A stretch of DNA of 64,000 nt from Malus domestica (taxonomy: Eukaryota > Streptophyta > Magnoliopsida > Rosales > Rosaceae): contig NC_091671.1 in assembly GCF_042453785.1 (NCBI RefSeq), positions 13,524,001 through 13,588,000 of the forward strand, read 5' to 3'. The position numbers were made by a program, and so were the translations under genes. Shown here piece by piece: positions 53,782-64,000 of the stretch. Each line of letters starts with the position of its first letter. The first letter of the stretch is position 1. Below the pieces are notes generated by a model, which saw only the letters and a list, made by a program, of their open reading frames with translations, was not told the origin of the DNA and ran no database searches.

Positions 53782-56172
53782 TGTCACAGCCCGTCCCAGA
53801 ATTATTAATTCCGAGGACGTGAAATGACCAATACAACCTTAAACGGGATTAAGGTGCATAACTGTGACATTAGTTTAACCTAAAGTTCTTAAACTAGTTT
53901 TAGGGTTTAAACTTAGACCAAGAATTTCAGGAACATGTTAAAGTTTGAAAGTGGGATCCCCACATCCCTCAAAACCCTCCCCATTTCCCGTATACTGTCA
54001 TTCACTCTCTCTCTCCCTCAGACCTCACTTTCTCTCTCCCTCTCCTTCGAACTCACACGGACCACCACAAAACCACCCTAAATCTATACCAACGTCAAGT
54101 TTGAGATCACCATTGGAATCCTGGAACTTCCACGATCACGATGATATCCATTTCAGGTAAGTTTTGCTTCGGAAAACCCTAGTTTCAGTGTCACCGTAAT
54201 ATTGCACTGTTCACGAACTTCAAATTGGCTTTGTTTTAGGCCAAACTAAGATCACAGTGAGCTTAAGGAAGTTCCAAGGATGCTCGGAGTGTAACGTTTG
54301 GAAGTTTTTGACGTCGGGATCGTTGAGTTCAACGTTTGGCCGATTTTTGGAATTTTTGGAAGGTATGATCCCGTGGTTTTTAGTGTTTAAAACCCTTCCA
54401 TCGTGATTGTACATGTTAAATGCTTCAATTTGGTATAAATTACATGAAAAATGGACGAAAAACGAAGGAGAATAGTGGTTTTGAAAGATTACCCAGTTTC
54501 CGGCGCCGGCGACGGTCGCCGGAGCTGAAGGTTGAAGGCGACGGAATATTCCGTCAAGGTTGACGGAATATTCTGACGCCGTTAGTCAGTTTTAACGGTT
54601 ACCGTTAGAAGTTAACGGAATATTCCGAGGAATATTCCTGACGTCGTAAAGATTTCCGTTAGGGTTACTGCGCGTGGGCCGCGCGTAGACCCGTGGCCTC
54701 GCCGGCGCGTGGAGGCGCGTGCATGGTCCAAAATTATTTCTAAAAATATGTACGGGTTCGTGACGTCGTGTAGGTCACAGTGGTATATTCATATACCCAA
54801 TTTGAGCAATATATGAGGAGTTATTAGCTAAGAGTGGGATTATGCGTTAAATAACGTTAATTTGGTTACTTCTCGTATAGGCGAGGATTATACGGACGTT
54901 GGGCATGGCTAAGGGAGGCTCAGGGACCTTCGACACGTCGATGTATTCTGTGAGTGGGCAGTTTTGTTTTCCGTATATATATATACTTGACGTCTCCCAG
55001 AAATTGAATTGAAATGAAAATATGTTTAAAATGAAATGCATATGAGTTATGTGGAAAAACGGAAAGTGAAATACCATGCATAGAATTGATATGAAAAGTA
55101 TATAGAAATGTGAGTTGAAATGCCATGCATGAATTAATATATGATGCATATGTATGAATTAGTGCGGTGGACGCACAGGTAAGAATTAATATATGATGCA
55201 TATGTATGAATTGGTGCGGTGGACGCACAGGTAAGAATTAATATATGATGCATATGTATGAATTGGTGCGGTTGACGCACAGGTAAGAATTGATTTATGA
55301 TGCATATGTATGAAATCGTGCGGTGGACGCACAGGTGAGTATTTATTTCTGTTATGATGATGTTGATGTATATTGAGCTCAAATCCTGCACCATAGTTTA
55401 GTGCTTATAGTATTCACCGCATCGCACGCTCGTCTTGGATCCAAGTAGATGCTAGTCGTACAGTCCACGCGGAGTGGGTACGACAGGCCAGTCGCGAGAG
55501 TGTTAGTGAGATTCCGACTGGTGGGTGACCTTAGATTATGTGCACAGATGATTTATGAGAAGCACTAGAGCGTAACTTATGTGCAGAAGGCCGTACAGGT
55601 CACGCTGAGTGACTCCGACAGAGTGTGAGAGTGATAGATTTTGAGCTCTAGGTTCAACCGGGCTAATAGAGGGCCTCCGGTTGATTACTTTATTGCACCT
55701 GATATGATTTATGTTGATGCATTCATACCTTATTACTGTCGAGATGATGTGGCATGGCATAATTAATATGAGAAATGTTGAGATGATGTGGCATGGCATA
55801 ATTATAATGAAAATGTTGAGTTAATGACTTGAAGTCTTGAGAATATATATGTATATTTATATTTTACATTTCTGGGAAAGTATACATGTTTTACGGAGAG
55901 GGGTTACAACGTTTTGAGAAATGTTTGGATTTGGAAAAGAATTGTTTTACTGACCCACTCAATTTTAGTTTTGCGCCCCTCCAGGTTCAGGAATCACAAA
56001 GGTGTGGTGACTACGAGGAATTTGACGGTGTTCTGACAGATTGGACAAAATTAGGACTCACCTTCGGGTGTATCAACTTATAAATTGTATCTTAAAGCTT
56101 CCGTACTGTGCAAATGGTTACGTCACTCTCACGTGACGGCCAGCATGCCCTCCTTCGGGACGGGGTGTGTCA
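53782..56172 (+). repeat. 5' LTR of the chromovirus element (2,391 bp)
   Basis: Contains a pyrimidine-rich tract (CTCTCTCTCTCC near 54005), a GC-rich block at 54660-54725, and four tandem 52-bp units (55131-55336) with GGTGCGGTGGACGCACAGGT. It ends immediately before the primer-binding site. Confidence 0.92.
55131..55336 (+). repeat. 52-bp tandem repeat in the 5' LTR (4 units)
   Basis: Units contain TATGATGCATATGTATGAA followed by GTGCGGTGGACGCACAGGT; the latter half is a short inverted repeat (GTGCG...CGCAC). The 3' LTR has three units (about 61729-61883). Confidence 0.88.
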
Positions 56173-56174
56173 GT

Positions 56175-56192
56175 TGGTATCAGAGCATGGTT
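56175..56192 (+). other. Primer-binding site (initiator tRNA-Met)
   Basis: TGGTATCAGAGCATGGTT starts two bases after the 5' LTR. TGGTATCAGAGC is the standard complement to the 3' end of plant initiator methionine tRNA used by many LTR retrotransposons. Confidence 0.85.
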
Positions 56193-59100
56193 GCAATCTT
56201 GGACATCTTGAGAAGTTTCTAGTGAATTCTGTCAGAACTACACCGCCTCGTAGCCAACCACGTAGTTAGGGGAAGCTATTATTATGGTGATTCAGTATAT
56301 TATCGAAATGGACATTTTAAGACGGGTTATGAGTTGAATTTGAATCACCTTATGAAATGATGAACCCGAGGGAACGAAATAACGGTTTAACCATTTGGAA
56401 AAGATGTTTCAGATTATGCAAGTCAAAGGAATCTTCCTTCTGACAGGGGGTCGAGACGACTACCTGGTTTTGGTTATGAATTTGTATCCTGGTGGAAACA
56501 GGAGTATGATTTGTTGTCACCGGAGGAACAGTCGATTGAGAATTGTTTAAGGACTTGTTTAAGGAAAAGTTTATCCCTCCGGCATTTATCGATGGTAGTA
56601 AACAAGAGTTTACAAATATGAGACAAGGAAGGTGATGATCGAGGGATATTATAGAAAGTTTTCAGACTTGCCTCATTCCATCCAGATATTGTTGTTAATT
56701 TGGTGGAGGTGTTATGTTGTTTTAAGCTGGGTGGCAAAAAGGGAAGTGGTATTTTGGGTGACCACTATCCATTGTACTTCTTACCAGGAATATACGAGAT
56801 GCTGTTGAGTCTTGAGGACTCTGAGAACATGAGCAACGAGAATAAAGAAGAATAAGAAATGAATGGGAATTAAAAGAAGACGATAAAGTTAATGATTCGT
56901 CATATCAAGGATATAGAAAGATTCAGAGCTTCGAAAGAAGTGAAGCTAGAGTTAATTCTTCCAGCTGAGGTTTTAATGTCGCTGGTCAGAGTAAAAGTGA
57001 TGGATATACTGGTAATCCCAGATATTTGAGACAAGGTGTCTCGAGTAAAGGAAATGTACCTTGTGCAGCAAGTACAAAATTAACACTTTGGGAAGTGTGA
57101 AATTAATGAATGTGTTTATGTGAACAGAGGGGACACAGAATTGTGAATCGTCCCTAGAATCAGTTGTACTCAACAATTTTCCATGATATCATAGTGTCGA
57201 TTCAGCAGAGTTATGGACTTAGTAGTTTGGTCGGATTGACCGTGAGTACAGAGAGCTTTGATGAGTTATATGTTCAGCCGTACAGACCATGAGAAGTGGA
57301 TTCGACTGACACATGAGAAATTGGTGAGTTATAGGCTCGGCCGTACCGACCACGCGGAGTGGATCCGGCCGACGTATTATTGAGATAAGAGTTGAATCAG
57401 CCGTATTGATCATTCTAGTTGACTTCGGCTGATATATTTCTTATTATGTATGTTATATCTTTGAGAGTGGTTGCCTACTTATCGAGACAACGATGATTTA
57501 TCAGTATTGCGGGCTGCAGACCGTAATATTAATAACTCATTCGTGGATTCGTTAAGCAAGCAACCCGGTAGATTATTTTATGTTAGTGTTGTACTTATTT
57601 AGAATGTTCAGTAATAATTAAGTATGTATTGGGTCAGTTAATTTTATTTCCATTAGTTTGGTTGGTTATAATTGTGACTAGATGGATTATTACGGGAAAC
57701 CAGTCACTTTCCATCGATCTGGATGATCAGAGGTTACCTTAATGAGTGGGCATGCAAAGTGAAGTGAGTTCAGCCATTATTTATGCTGTGAAAGCAAAGA
57801 TATTGTTTTGAAAGGCTGCCCAAAAATACTTAGTTCATGTGGTGCTAAATGATGTTGTTTGGAGTAGTGTGAATAATGTCGAAAGGGTTAGACTTTTCTT
57901 GATGTCTTCCCTGAAAGTATACCTGGATTGCCTTCAGGCAGAGATATGAGATTCACTATTGATTTGTTGCCAGGTATAAATTTATGTTAAAGATTGGTTC
58001 ATGATGAGTTAAGGGAATTGGAAATTCAGTTGAAAGAATTGGTTGATAAAAGTTTTATTCAACCTAGTACAACACTTTTGAGGAGCACCAGTTTGTTGGT
58101 GAGAAAGAAAATGGACTTAGAGATTGTTCATTGATTAAAGACAATGGAATTGGTAACGATCGAGAACCGTTATCCATGATAGTGTACTGATGTTTAGTTG
58201 ATAAGCTCAGAGATGTTTGTATAATTTCAAAGATTGATTGAGGTCTGGTTATTACCAATTGAAGATTTTGAGCGACATTGATCATAAGATGGTTTTCTGG
58301 ATTTGTTATGATCTTTTATGAGCTTTGGTGATGCTATAAGAAAACTCACGCTGTTTTAGGAGTTTATGGATGAAGTATTCCACGAATGTCGTGATAAATT
58401 GTTATCATTTGTCATTGACGATATTCTGGTACATTCTGAGCCAGAGCAGAGCATGTAAACGTATTAAGTCGATGAAGCAAAGATTGAGAGAACGTTGGTT
58501 GTATGCTAAGTTTAGCAAAGGCTAAAGTTAAATGAATCAAGTGGCATTCTAAGAATTGTTATATCTGCTTAAGGTATTCAAGTGAATCCTTAAAAGATAG
58601 CAGAAATTGAGAATTTGGAACAACCACGAGCCGTAATTGAGATTTGGAATTTCTTAACTTACCAGGCTATCTTGAATGGTTGTGAAAGAGTTTTTAGTCA
58701 TTGCTTTGTCATTGACGAGACTGTTGAGAAAGGAGGTTATGTATGAGTGGGAAGGAAATTGTGAGCAAAGGATTCAACAACTGAAGTATTTCCTCACTCA
58801 TGCACGTATTTTGGTATTCCCAGAGAATAGTGGTAATCATAAATTTTTAGTGATGTTTCTTGAATGGTATTGGAGGCATGTTGATGCAAATGTTAGGGTG
58901 ATTGCATACGTTTCACGATAAATGGAACCTCATGAGATGAATTACCCTACGGGTGACTTGGAAGTCATGATTACCATTCTTGCTGTGAAGTTATGAAGAC
59001 ATTATATGTTGATAAGAATGCAAGATTTTACAAATCAAAATAGTCTCCAATATTTGTTTACTCGGAAGGATTTTGATATGAGGCAACAAAGGTGGATTGA

Positions 59101-60360
59101 ATTACTTAGTGATTATGATTGTACGATCAGGGTGATCGTGAATTGTTGTAGCTGATACACTTGGTGAAAAGATTGCAGAAGATTTATGTCTGGCACGTTG
59201 CCAAGAGTATCATCTTGTGGATTGAAAACCAACGGAAGAAAAGTTAAGAGTGAAAGATCGAGAAGAAGTTATACTTGTTAATTTTCAAGTTAGGCCTGTT
59301 TGGTAAGGTCGTACTCGAAACTTAAATGTTTGACGAGGAAATTTAAGAATTAACCAAGGCAGAGAAAGAAGGGAAAAAGAATGAGTACATGATTCGTGAA
59401 TCAAATGGTATGTGGATACAAGAAAACAAAAAGTATGTGCCTAATGCTAAGGATTTAAAGTAAGCAATTTTGGACGAAGTACATTGTTTAGCTTCTGCAA
59501 TATTCCGAAAGTAATAAGATTTATCATACCATTCGACAATTTTATTTGGTCAGTAGATTGAGGCATAAAGAGATAAGCCTTTGGATTGAGATAACTATTT
59601 TCTGTTCGCAGTGGAAATGGAAAGAAGAATTGGTTTACGGAACTGCTGAGTTTCTTAAGTATGTTGGTTGTGCAGTTTCCGAAGTAACGCCATAAGGACC
59701 ATGAAATGTGTCAGGTGAGTCGGTTTTTGTTGACTTGTGAATGGAATGCTTCTGAATAGAGAAAGATTCGATCAAGAAAGAGTTTTAGTAGATCCTGAGA
59801 CTATGGATGAGTCTCCTCAAAGTATTCAGGTGATTAAGTTAACCTGAAGTAACCAGGAATGGCAAAAGAGATCAACAGATGGATATGCCACTAATCGAGT
59901 GTGTAAGGTAAATGGTTTGATATTTTTGGAATTTCACCATGAACAGAAATAGTAAGATTCAGAAAGGAAGACAAGATAAGCCTTGAAAACATCAGTCTGT
60001 TTTGATCACTAAAGGAATCGACGAAGTTGCATACAAGTTTGTGATGCCTTCAGAATTGGCTAAGGCACATAATGTATTTTGTGTTCGATGCGTTGTCACT
60101 AAGTGGCAGAGTCGTTACATGGGACTTTGGTGCAACTATTGAGAATTAAGCCGGATCTGATTGGTGAGGAACTAATGTCGACTTTGGATTGGAAAAAGAA
60201 GGTCCTGAGAATTAAGGCAGAGTAAGTAGTAAAAGCTTTGTGAAGGAAATCATTTAGTAGAAAATTATGTGGGAGAAAGAGAATCGGATGAGAGAGATTT
60301 ACTCGAAGCTATTGTTGGAGTATGGTTGATTTAGTTGGTTGCTGGAATTTCGGGGACGAA
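56193..60360 (+). pseudogene. gag-pol relic of the chromovirus element
   Basis: No long frame survives. Motifs in order are gag-like sequence to about 56700; RT pieces near 58080-58160 (LLVRKK, then TIENRYP) and FVIDDILVHSEPEQ at about 58408-58450 (the catalytic DD region); RNase H at about 58860-59140 (VIAYVSR, MEPHEMNYPTGDLE, NSLQYLFTRKDFDMRQQRW, SDYDCTI); and an integrase C-terminus/chromodomain region at 59990-60290 (VAYKFVMPSELAKAHNVF, then WRNHLVEEATWE-like in a broken frame). Frameshifts occur every few hundred bases, so the copy cannot make its own enzymes. Confidence 0.75.
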
Positions 60361-60365
60361 ATTCT

Positions 60366-60380
60366 ATAAGGAGGGAAGAT
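60366..60380 (+). other. Polypurine tract
   Basis: The sequence AAGGAGGGAAGAT directly precedes the 3' LTR, after GGGGACGAAATTCTAT. This is the usual second-strand priming tract for this group. Confidence 0.8.
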
Positions 60381-62719
60381 TGTCACAGCCCGTCCCGGAA
60401 TTATTAATTCCGAGGACGTGAAATGACCAATACAACCTTAAACGGGATTAAGGTGCATAACTGTGACATTAGTTTAACCTAAAGTTCTTAAACTAGTTTT
60501 AGGGTTTAAACTTAGACCAAGAATTTCAGGAACATGTTAAAGTTTGAAAGTGGGATCCCCACATCCCTCAAAACCCTCCCCATTTCCCGTATACTGTCAT
60601 TCACTCTCTCTCTCCCTCAGACCTCACTTTCTCTCTCCCTCTCCTTCGAACTCACACGGACCACCACAAAACCACCCTAAATCTATACCAACGTCAAGTT
60701 TGAGATCACCATTGGAATCCTGGAACTTCCACGATCACGATGATATCCATTTCAGGTAAGTTTTGCTTCGGAAAACCCTAGTTTCGGTGTCACCGTAATA
60801 TTGCACTGTTCACGAACTTCAAATTGGCTTTGTTTTAGGCCAAACTAAGATCACAGTGAGCTTAAGGAAGTTCCAAGGATGCTCGGAGTGTAACGTTTGG
60901 AAGTTTTTGACGTCGGGATCGTTGAGTTCAACGTTTGGCCGATTTTTGGAATTTTTGGAAGGTATGATCCCGTGGTTTTTAGTGTTTAAAACCCTTCCAT
61001 CGTGATTGTACATGTTAAATGCTTCAATTTGGTATAAATTACATGAAAAATGGACGAAAAACGAAGGAGAATAGTGGTTTTGAAAGATTACCCAGTTTCC
61101 GGCGCCGGCGACGGTCGCCGGAGCTGAAGGTTGAAGGTGACGGAATATTCCGTCAAGGTTGACGGAATATTCTGACGCCGTTAGTCAGTTTTAACGGTTA
61201 CCGTTAGAAGTTAACGGAATATTCTGAGGAATATTCCTGACGTCGTAAAGATTTCCGTTAGGGTTACTGCGCGTGGGCCGCGCGTAGACCCGTGGCCTCG
61301 CCGGCGCGTGGAGGCGCGTGCATGGTCCAAAATTATTTCTAAAAATATGTACGGGTTCGTGACGTCGTGTAGGTCACAGTGGTATATTCATATACCCAAT
61401 TTGAGCAATATATGAGGAGTTATTAGCTAAGAGTGGGATTATGCGTTAAATAACGTTAATTTGGTTACTTCTCGTATAGGCGAGGATTATACGGACGTTG
61501 GGCATGGCTAAGGGAGGCTCAGGGACCTTCGACACGTCGATGTATTCTGTGAGTGGGCAGTTTTGTTTTCCGTATATATATATACTTGACGTCTCCCAGA
61601 AATTGAATTGAAATGAAAATATGTTTAAAATGAAATGCATATGAGTTATGTGGAAAAACGGAAAGTGAAATACCATGCATAGAATTGATATGAAAAGTAT
61701 ATAGAAATGTGAGTTGAAATGCCATGCATGAATTAATATATGATGCATATGTATGAATTGGTGCGGTGGACGCACAGGTAAGAATTAATATATGATGCAT
61801 ATGTATGAATTGGTGCGGTGGACGCACAGGTAAGAATTGATTTATGATGCATATGTATGAAATTGTGCGGTGGACGCACAGGTGAGTATTTATTTCTGTT
61901 ATGATGATGTTGATGTATATTGAGCTCAAATCCTGCACCATAGTTTAGTGCTTATAGTATTCACCGCATCGCACGCTCGTCTTGGATCCAAGTAAATGCT
62001 AGTCGTACAGTCCACGCGGAGTGGGTACGACAGGCCAGTCGCGAGAGTGTTAGTGAGATTCCGACTGGTGGGTGACCTTAGATTATGTGCACAGATGATT
62101 TATGAGAAGCACTAGAGCGTAACTTATGTGCAGAAGGCCGTACAGGTCACGCGGAGTGACTCCGGCAGAGTGTGAGAGTGATAGATTTTGAGCTCTAGGT
62201 TCAACCGGGCTAATAGAGGGCCTCCGGTTGATTACTTTATTGCACCTGATATGATTTATGTTGATGCATTCATACCTTATTACTGTCGAGATGATGTGGC
62301 ATGGCATAATTAATATGAGAAATGTTGAGATGATGTGGCATGGCATAATTATGATGAAAATGTTGAGTTAATGACTTGAAGTCTTGAGAATATATATGTA
62401 TATTTATATTTTACATTTCTGGGAAAGTATACATGTTTTACGGAGAGGGGTTACAACGTTTTGAGAAATGTTTGGATTTTGAAAAGAATTGTTTTACTGA
62501 CCCACTCAATTTTGGTTTTGCGCCCCTCCAGGTTCAGGAATCACAAAGGTGTGGTGACTACGAGGAATTTGACGGTGTTCTGACAGATTGGACAAAATTA
62601 GGACTCACCTTCGGGTGTATCAACTTATAAATTGTATCTTAAAGCTTCTGTACTGTGCAAATGGTTACGTCACTCTCACGTGACGGCCAGCATGCCCTCC
62701 TTCGGGACGGGGTGTGTCA
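60381..62719 (+). repeat. 3' LTR of the chromovirus element (2,339 bp)
   Basis: Nearly identical to the 5' LTR. It has three instead of four 52-bp units, which accounts for the whole 52-bp length difference. Followed by the target duplication ATAAG. Confidence 0.92.
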
Positions 62720-62724
62720 ATAAG

Positions 62725-64000
62725 CCTAATCCACACAAAGATCATAAATATGGAGAAGATCAAACTCATTTTTCAGACTACTTTCCCCCCATTAACGTGT
62801 TGGACTGTGATTAGGATTTACTTGTTTTATGGTTGGGCAAAGTGGTCAAATCATGAAATGAGGCAGGTACAAATATACAATTTGTATTTAAGAGTGTAGT
62901 ACTCGAAGCAGAATAAAACATAAAGTATTAGTGAGCTTTAGTTGAATTTCTCAAATATGGAAGCTTATTTGAGGAACAATCTTGTAGATTATTTTAGTTG
63001 TATTTTAACATTCTAAACTATCTATCTTTAAGTCTTTCATTAAATATATTTTCCACAACAGATATCTCAAATCGGAAACTATATGAGGGTTAAATATTAG
63101 TCATTTTAGGGTTTCTTGGAAGCATTATATTCAACAATTTTCTACACTGCAATTGAATGTCTAAATGGCTTCATATTTATCTAACATTTTTTAAAGATGA
63201 TAAGTTAAATATAAAATAGCTCAGATCTTAAAAAGATAAATAATGAATCCCATTAAGTGTCCTTCAAATAAGACTATTTAAAGGTTCTGATAATAGAATA
63301 GAACTATATAAAAGTATATGTATGTAAGGGCCTAATTAATATAAGATATAAGTTTGGCACAAACAAATTCCTTGTGGTTGTGATTAGAGAGAAACCTGAT
63401 CAACTCATTTTTTTTTAATCAAACCTGATCAACTCATTTTATTCTCCTTATCTTATGATTAATTATGATTATAATCTTCTTTGCTATGTTGCATTAGTTA
63501 TAACTTCCATCAAACACCTAGACTTTGAGTAGAGTAGTACTAAACTAAATCATCACTATTGCTAGTCCCACGAATTACTCAACCAGAAAGGGAGTTTAGA
63601 GAGAGAGAGATCTGATTTGGCAGATTGCTTTTGGCACCGTTAAAGCTTTGATTAGGGTTTTGGCTGGTGTGTTGTCAAATACCGTATTGCTGCACTGGGT
63701 CATCTTTCGTGACGTTGGGATGTAATCAAAATAATTTGTTAGTAGTTGCATGCAATACGTATCTCCATTGAATATTTTCTTCTGTTTTTTCATTTTCTCA
63801 AAAAAAATAATTAATGTATTGTGAAGATGATATATGTTTTTTTTTCCTTTTTGGTATAGGTAAAAATGATACAATTCCTACCTAATATTTTTGTTTTACC
63901 ATGAGTCGTATCTGATACTCTTAAATTTTCCTAGCATTGCGAGCCAACTCCTAAAAAAACTTGTTTAGTTTATGACTTAATTTGCATCCGAACACTTTGA
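62725..64000. other. AT-rich intergenic sequence
   Basis: No gene or RNA was recognised. A small local duplication (AATCAAACCTGATCAACTCA, about 63390-63440) and a GA-rich run (63594-63612) are the only visible repeats. Confidence 0.45.

Larger units (their letters stand above)
53782..62719 (+). mobile_element. Complete Ty3/gypsy chromovirus-type element, 8.9 kb, decayed interior
   Basis: Long LTRs at 53782-56172 and 60381-62719 begin TGTCACAGCCCGTCCC and end GGGGTGTGTCA. The 5-bp target duplication ATAAG is present (53777-53781 and 62720-62724). A tRNA-Met primer site and a polypurine tract are intact. The interior (4.2 kb) has relics of gag, RT, RNase H and an integrase C-terminus with chromodomain-like sequence, all full of stops and frameshifts. 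The LTRs differ at only about a dozen positions by eye plus one 52-bp repeat unit. The combination of long LTRs and a chromodomain relic suggests the Tekay/Del group. Confidence 0.9.

Noticed and set aside
54920..55394. Minus-strand frames with repeated FIHMHHILI segments in the chromovirus LTRs
   Set aside because: They are the reverse translation of the 52-bp LTR repeat units and occur in both LTRs; no coding evidence.
58676..58921. 81-codon frame as a standalone gene
   Set aside because: Its sequence (FLTHARILVFPENSG, VIAYVSR) is the RNase H-proximal part of the decayed chromovirus pol.
1..64000. tRNA, rRNA or snoRNA genes
   Set aside because: No cloverleaf with A and B boxes or rRNA core sequence was recognised by eye; a covariance-model scan would be needed to exclude small RNAs.

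Overview
This window looks like plant (dicot) nuclear DNA. The genes have GT-AG introns and the spaces between them are packed with LINEs, LTR retrotransposons, hAT elements and MITEs. The MITE and hAT termini, and leucine-rich-repeat fragments resembling apple HcrVf-type receptors, suggest a Rosaceae genome (Malus/Pyrus-like). That assignment is from memory of these families and was not tested.

Only two genes look intact. The first is an 8-exon MATE (DETOXIFICATION-type) efflux transporter on + (20916-23945). The second is an 8-exon chloroplast Cu/Zn superoxide dismutase on + (34174-37879) with a miR398-type site in exon 4. Between them lies a broken, 3'-truncated SMG8-like nonsense-mediated-decay gene on - (25622-27748). 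Smaller gene debris includes a peroxisomal Lon protease (LON2-type) exon at 12920 and two LRR receptor fragments near 11.8 kb.

Layout: 1-13.1 kb is a duplicated non-coding or exon-like segment (1-2221 and 8863-10757, with a third partial copy at 7992-8364), interrupted by a MITE and a 5-kb L1-type LINE. 13.2-20.6 kb is a mosaic: a degenerate RTE-type LINE, a 3.4-kb piece of a Ty3/gypsy element, then the 3' end of another RTE copy. 20.9-27.8 kb holds the convergent MATE gene and SMG8 pseudogene; a 1.3-kb hAT-like element sits exactly at the MATE stop codon. 28-33.9 kb holds Ty1/copia remnants and an autonomous-type hAT remnant. 34-38 kb is the SOD gene. 38.8-52.3 kb is one complete Ty3/gypsy element (13.4 kb, target duplication CTAAT) with gag-pol followed by about 6 kb of minisatellites and an antisense gene. 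53.8-62.7 kb is a second complete Ty3/gypsy element (8.9 kb, target duplication ATAAG) of chromovirus type, with nearly identical 2.3-kb LTRs around a badly decayed interior.

The most interesting signal is the antisense ORF in the gypsy family (16846-17520 and 49170-49715, both -). Two diverged copies differ at 11 bases over an 82-codon core, and 9 of those changes are synonymous in the antisense frame. This suggests the retrotransposon family maintained a coiled-coil protein encoded against its own transcript. The same element also carries tandem arrays whose units contain near-perfect 30-32-bp palindromes. I saw no clearly new cellular system; the novelty lies in the mobile elements.
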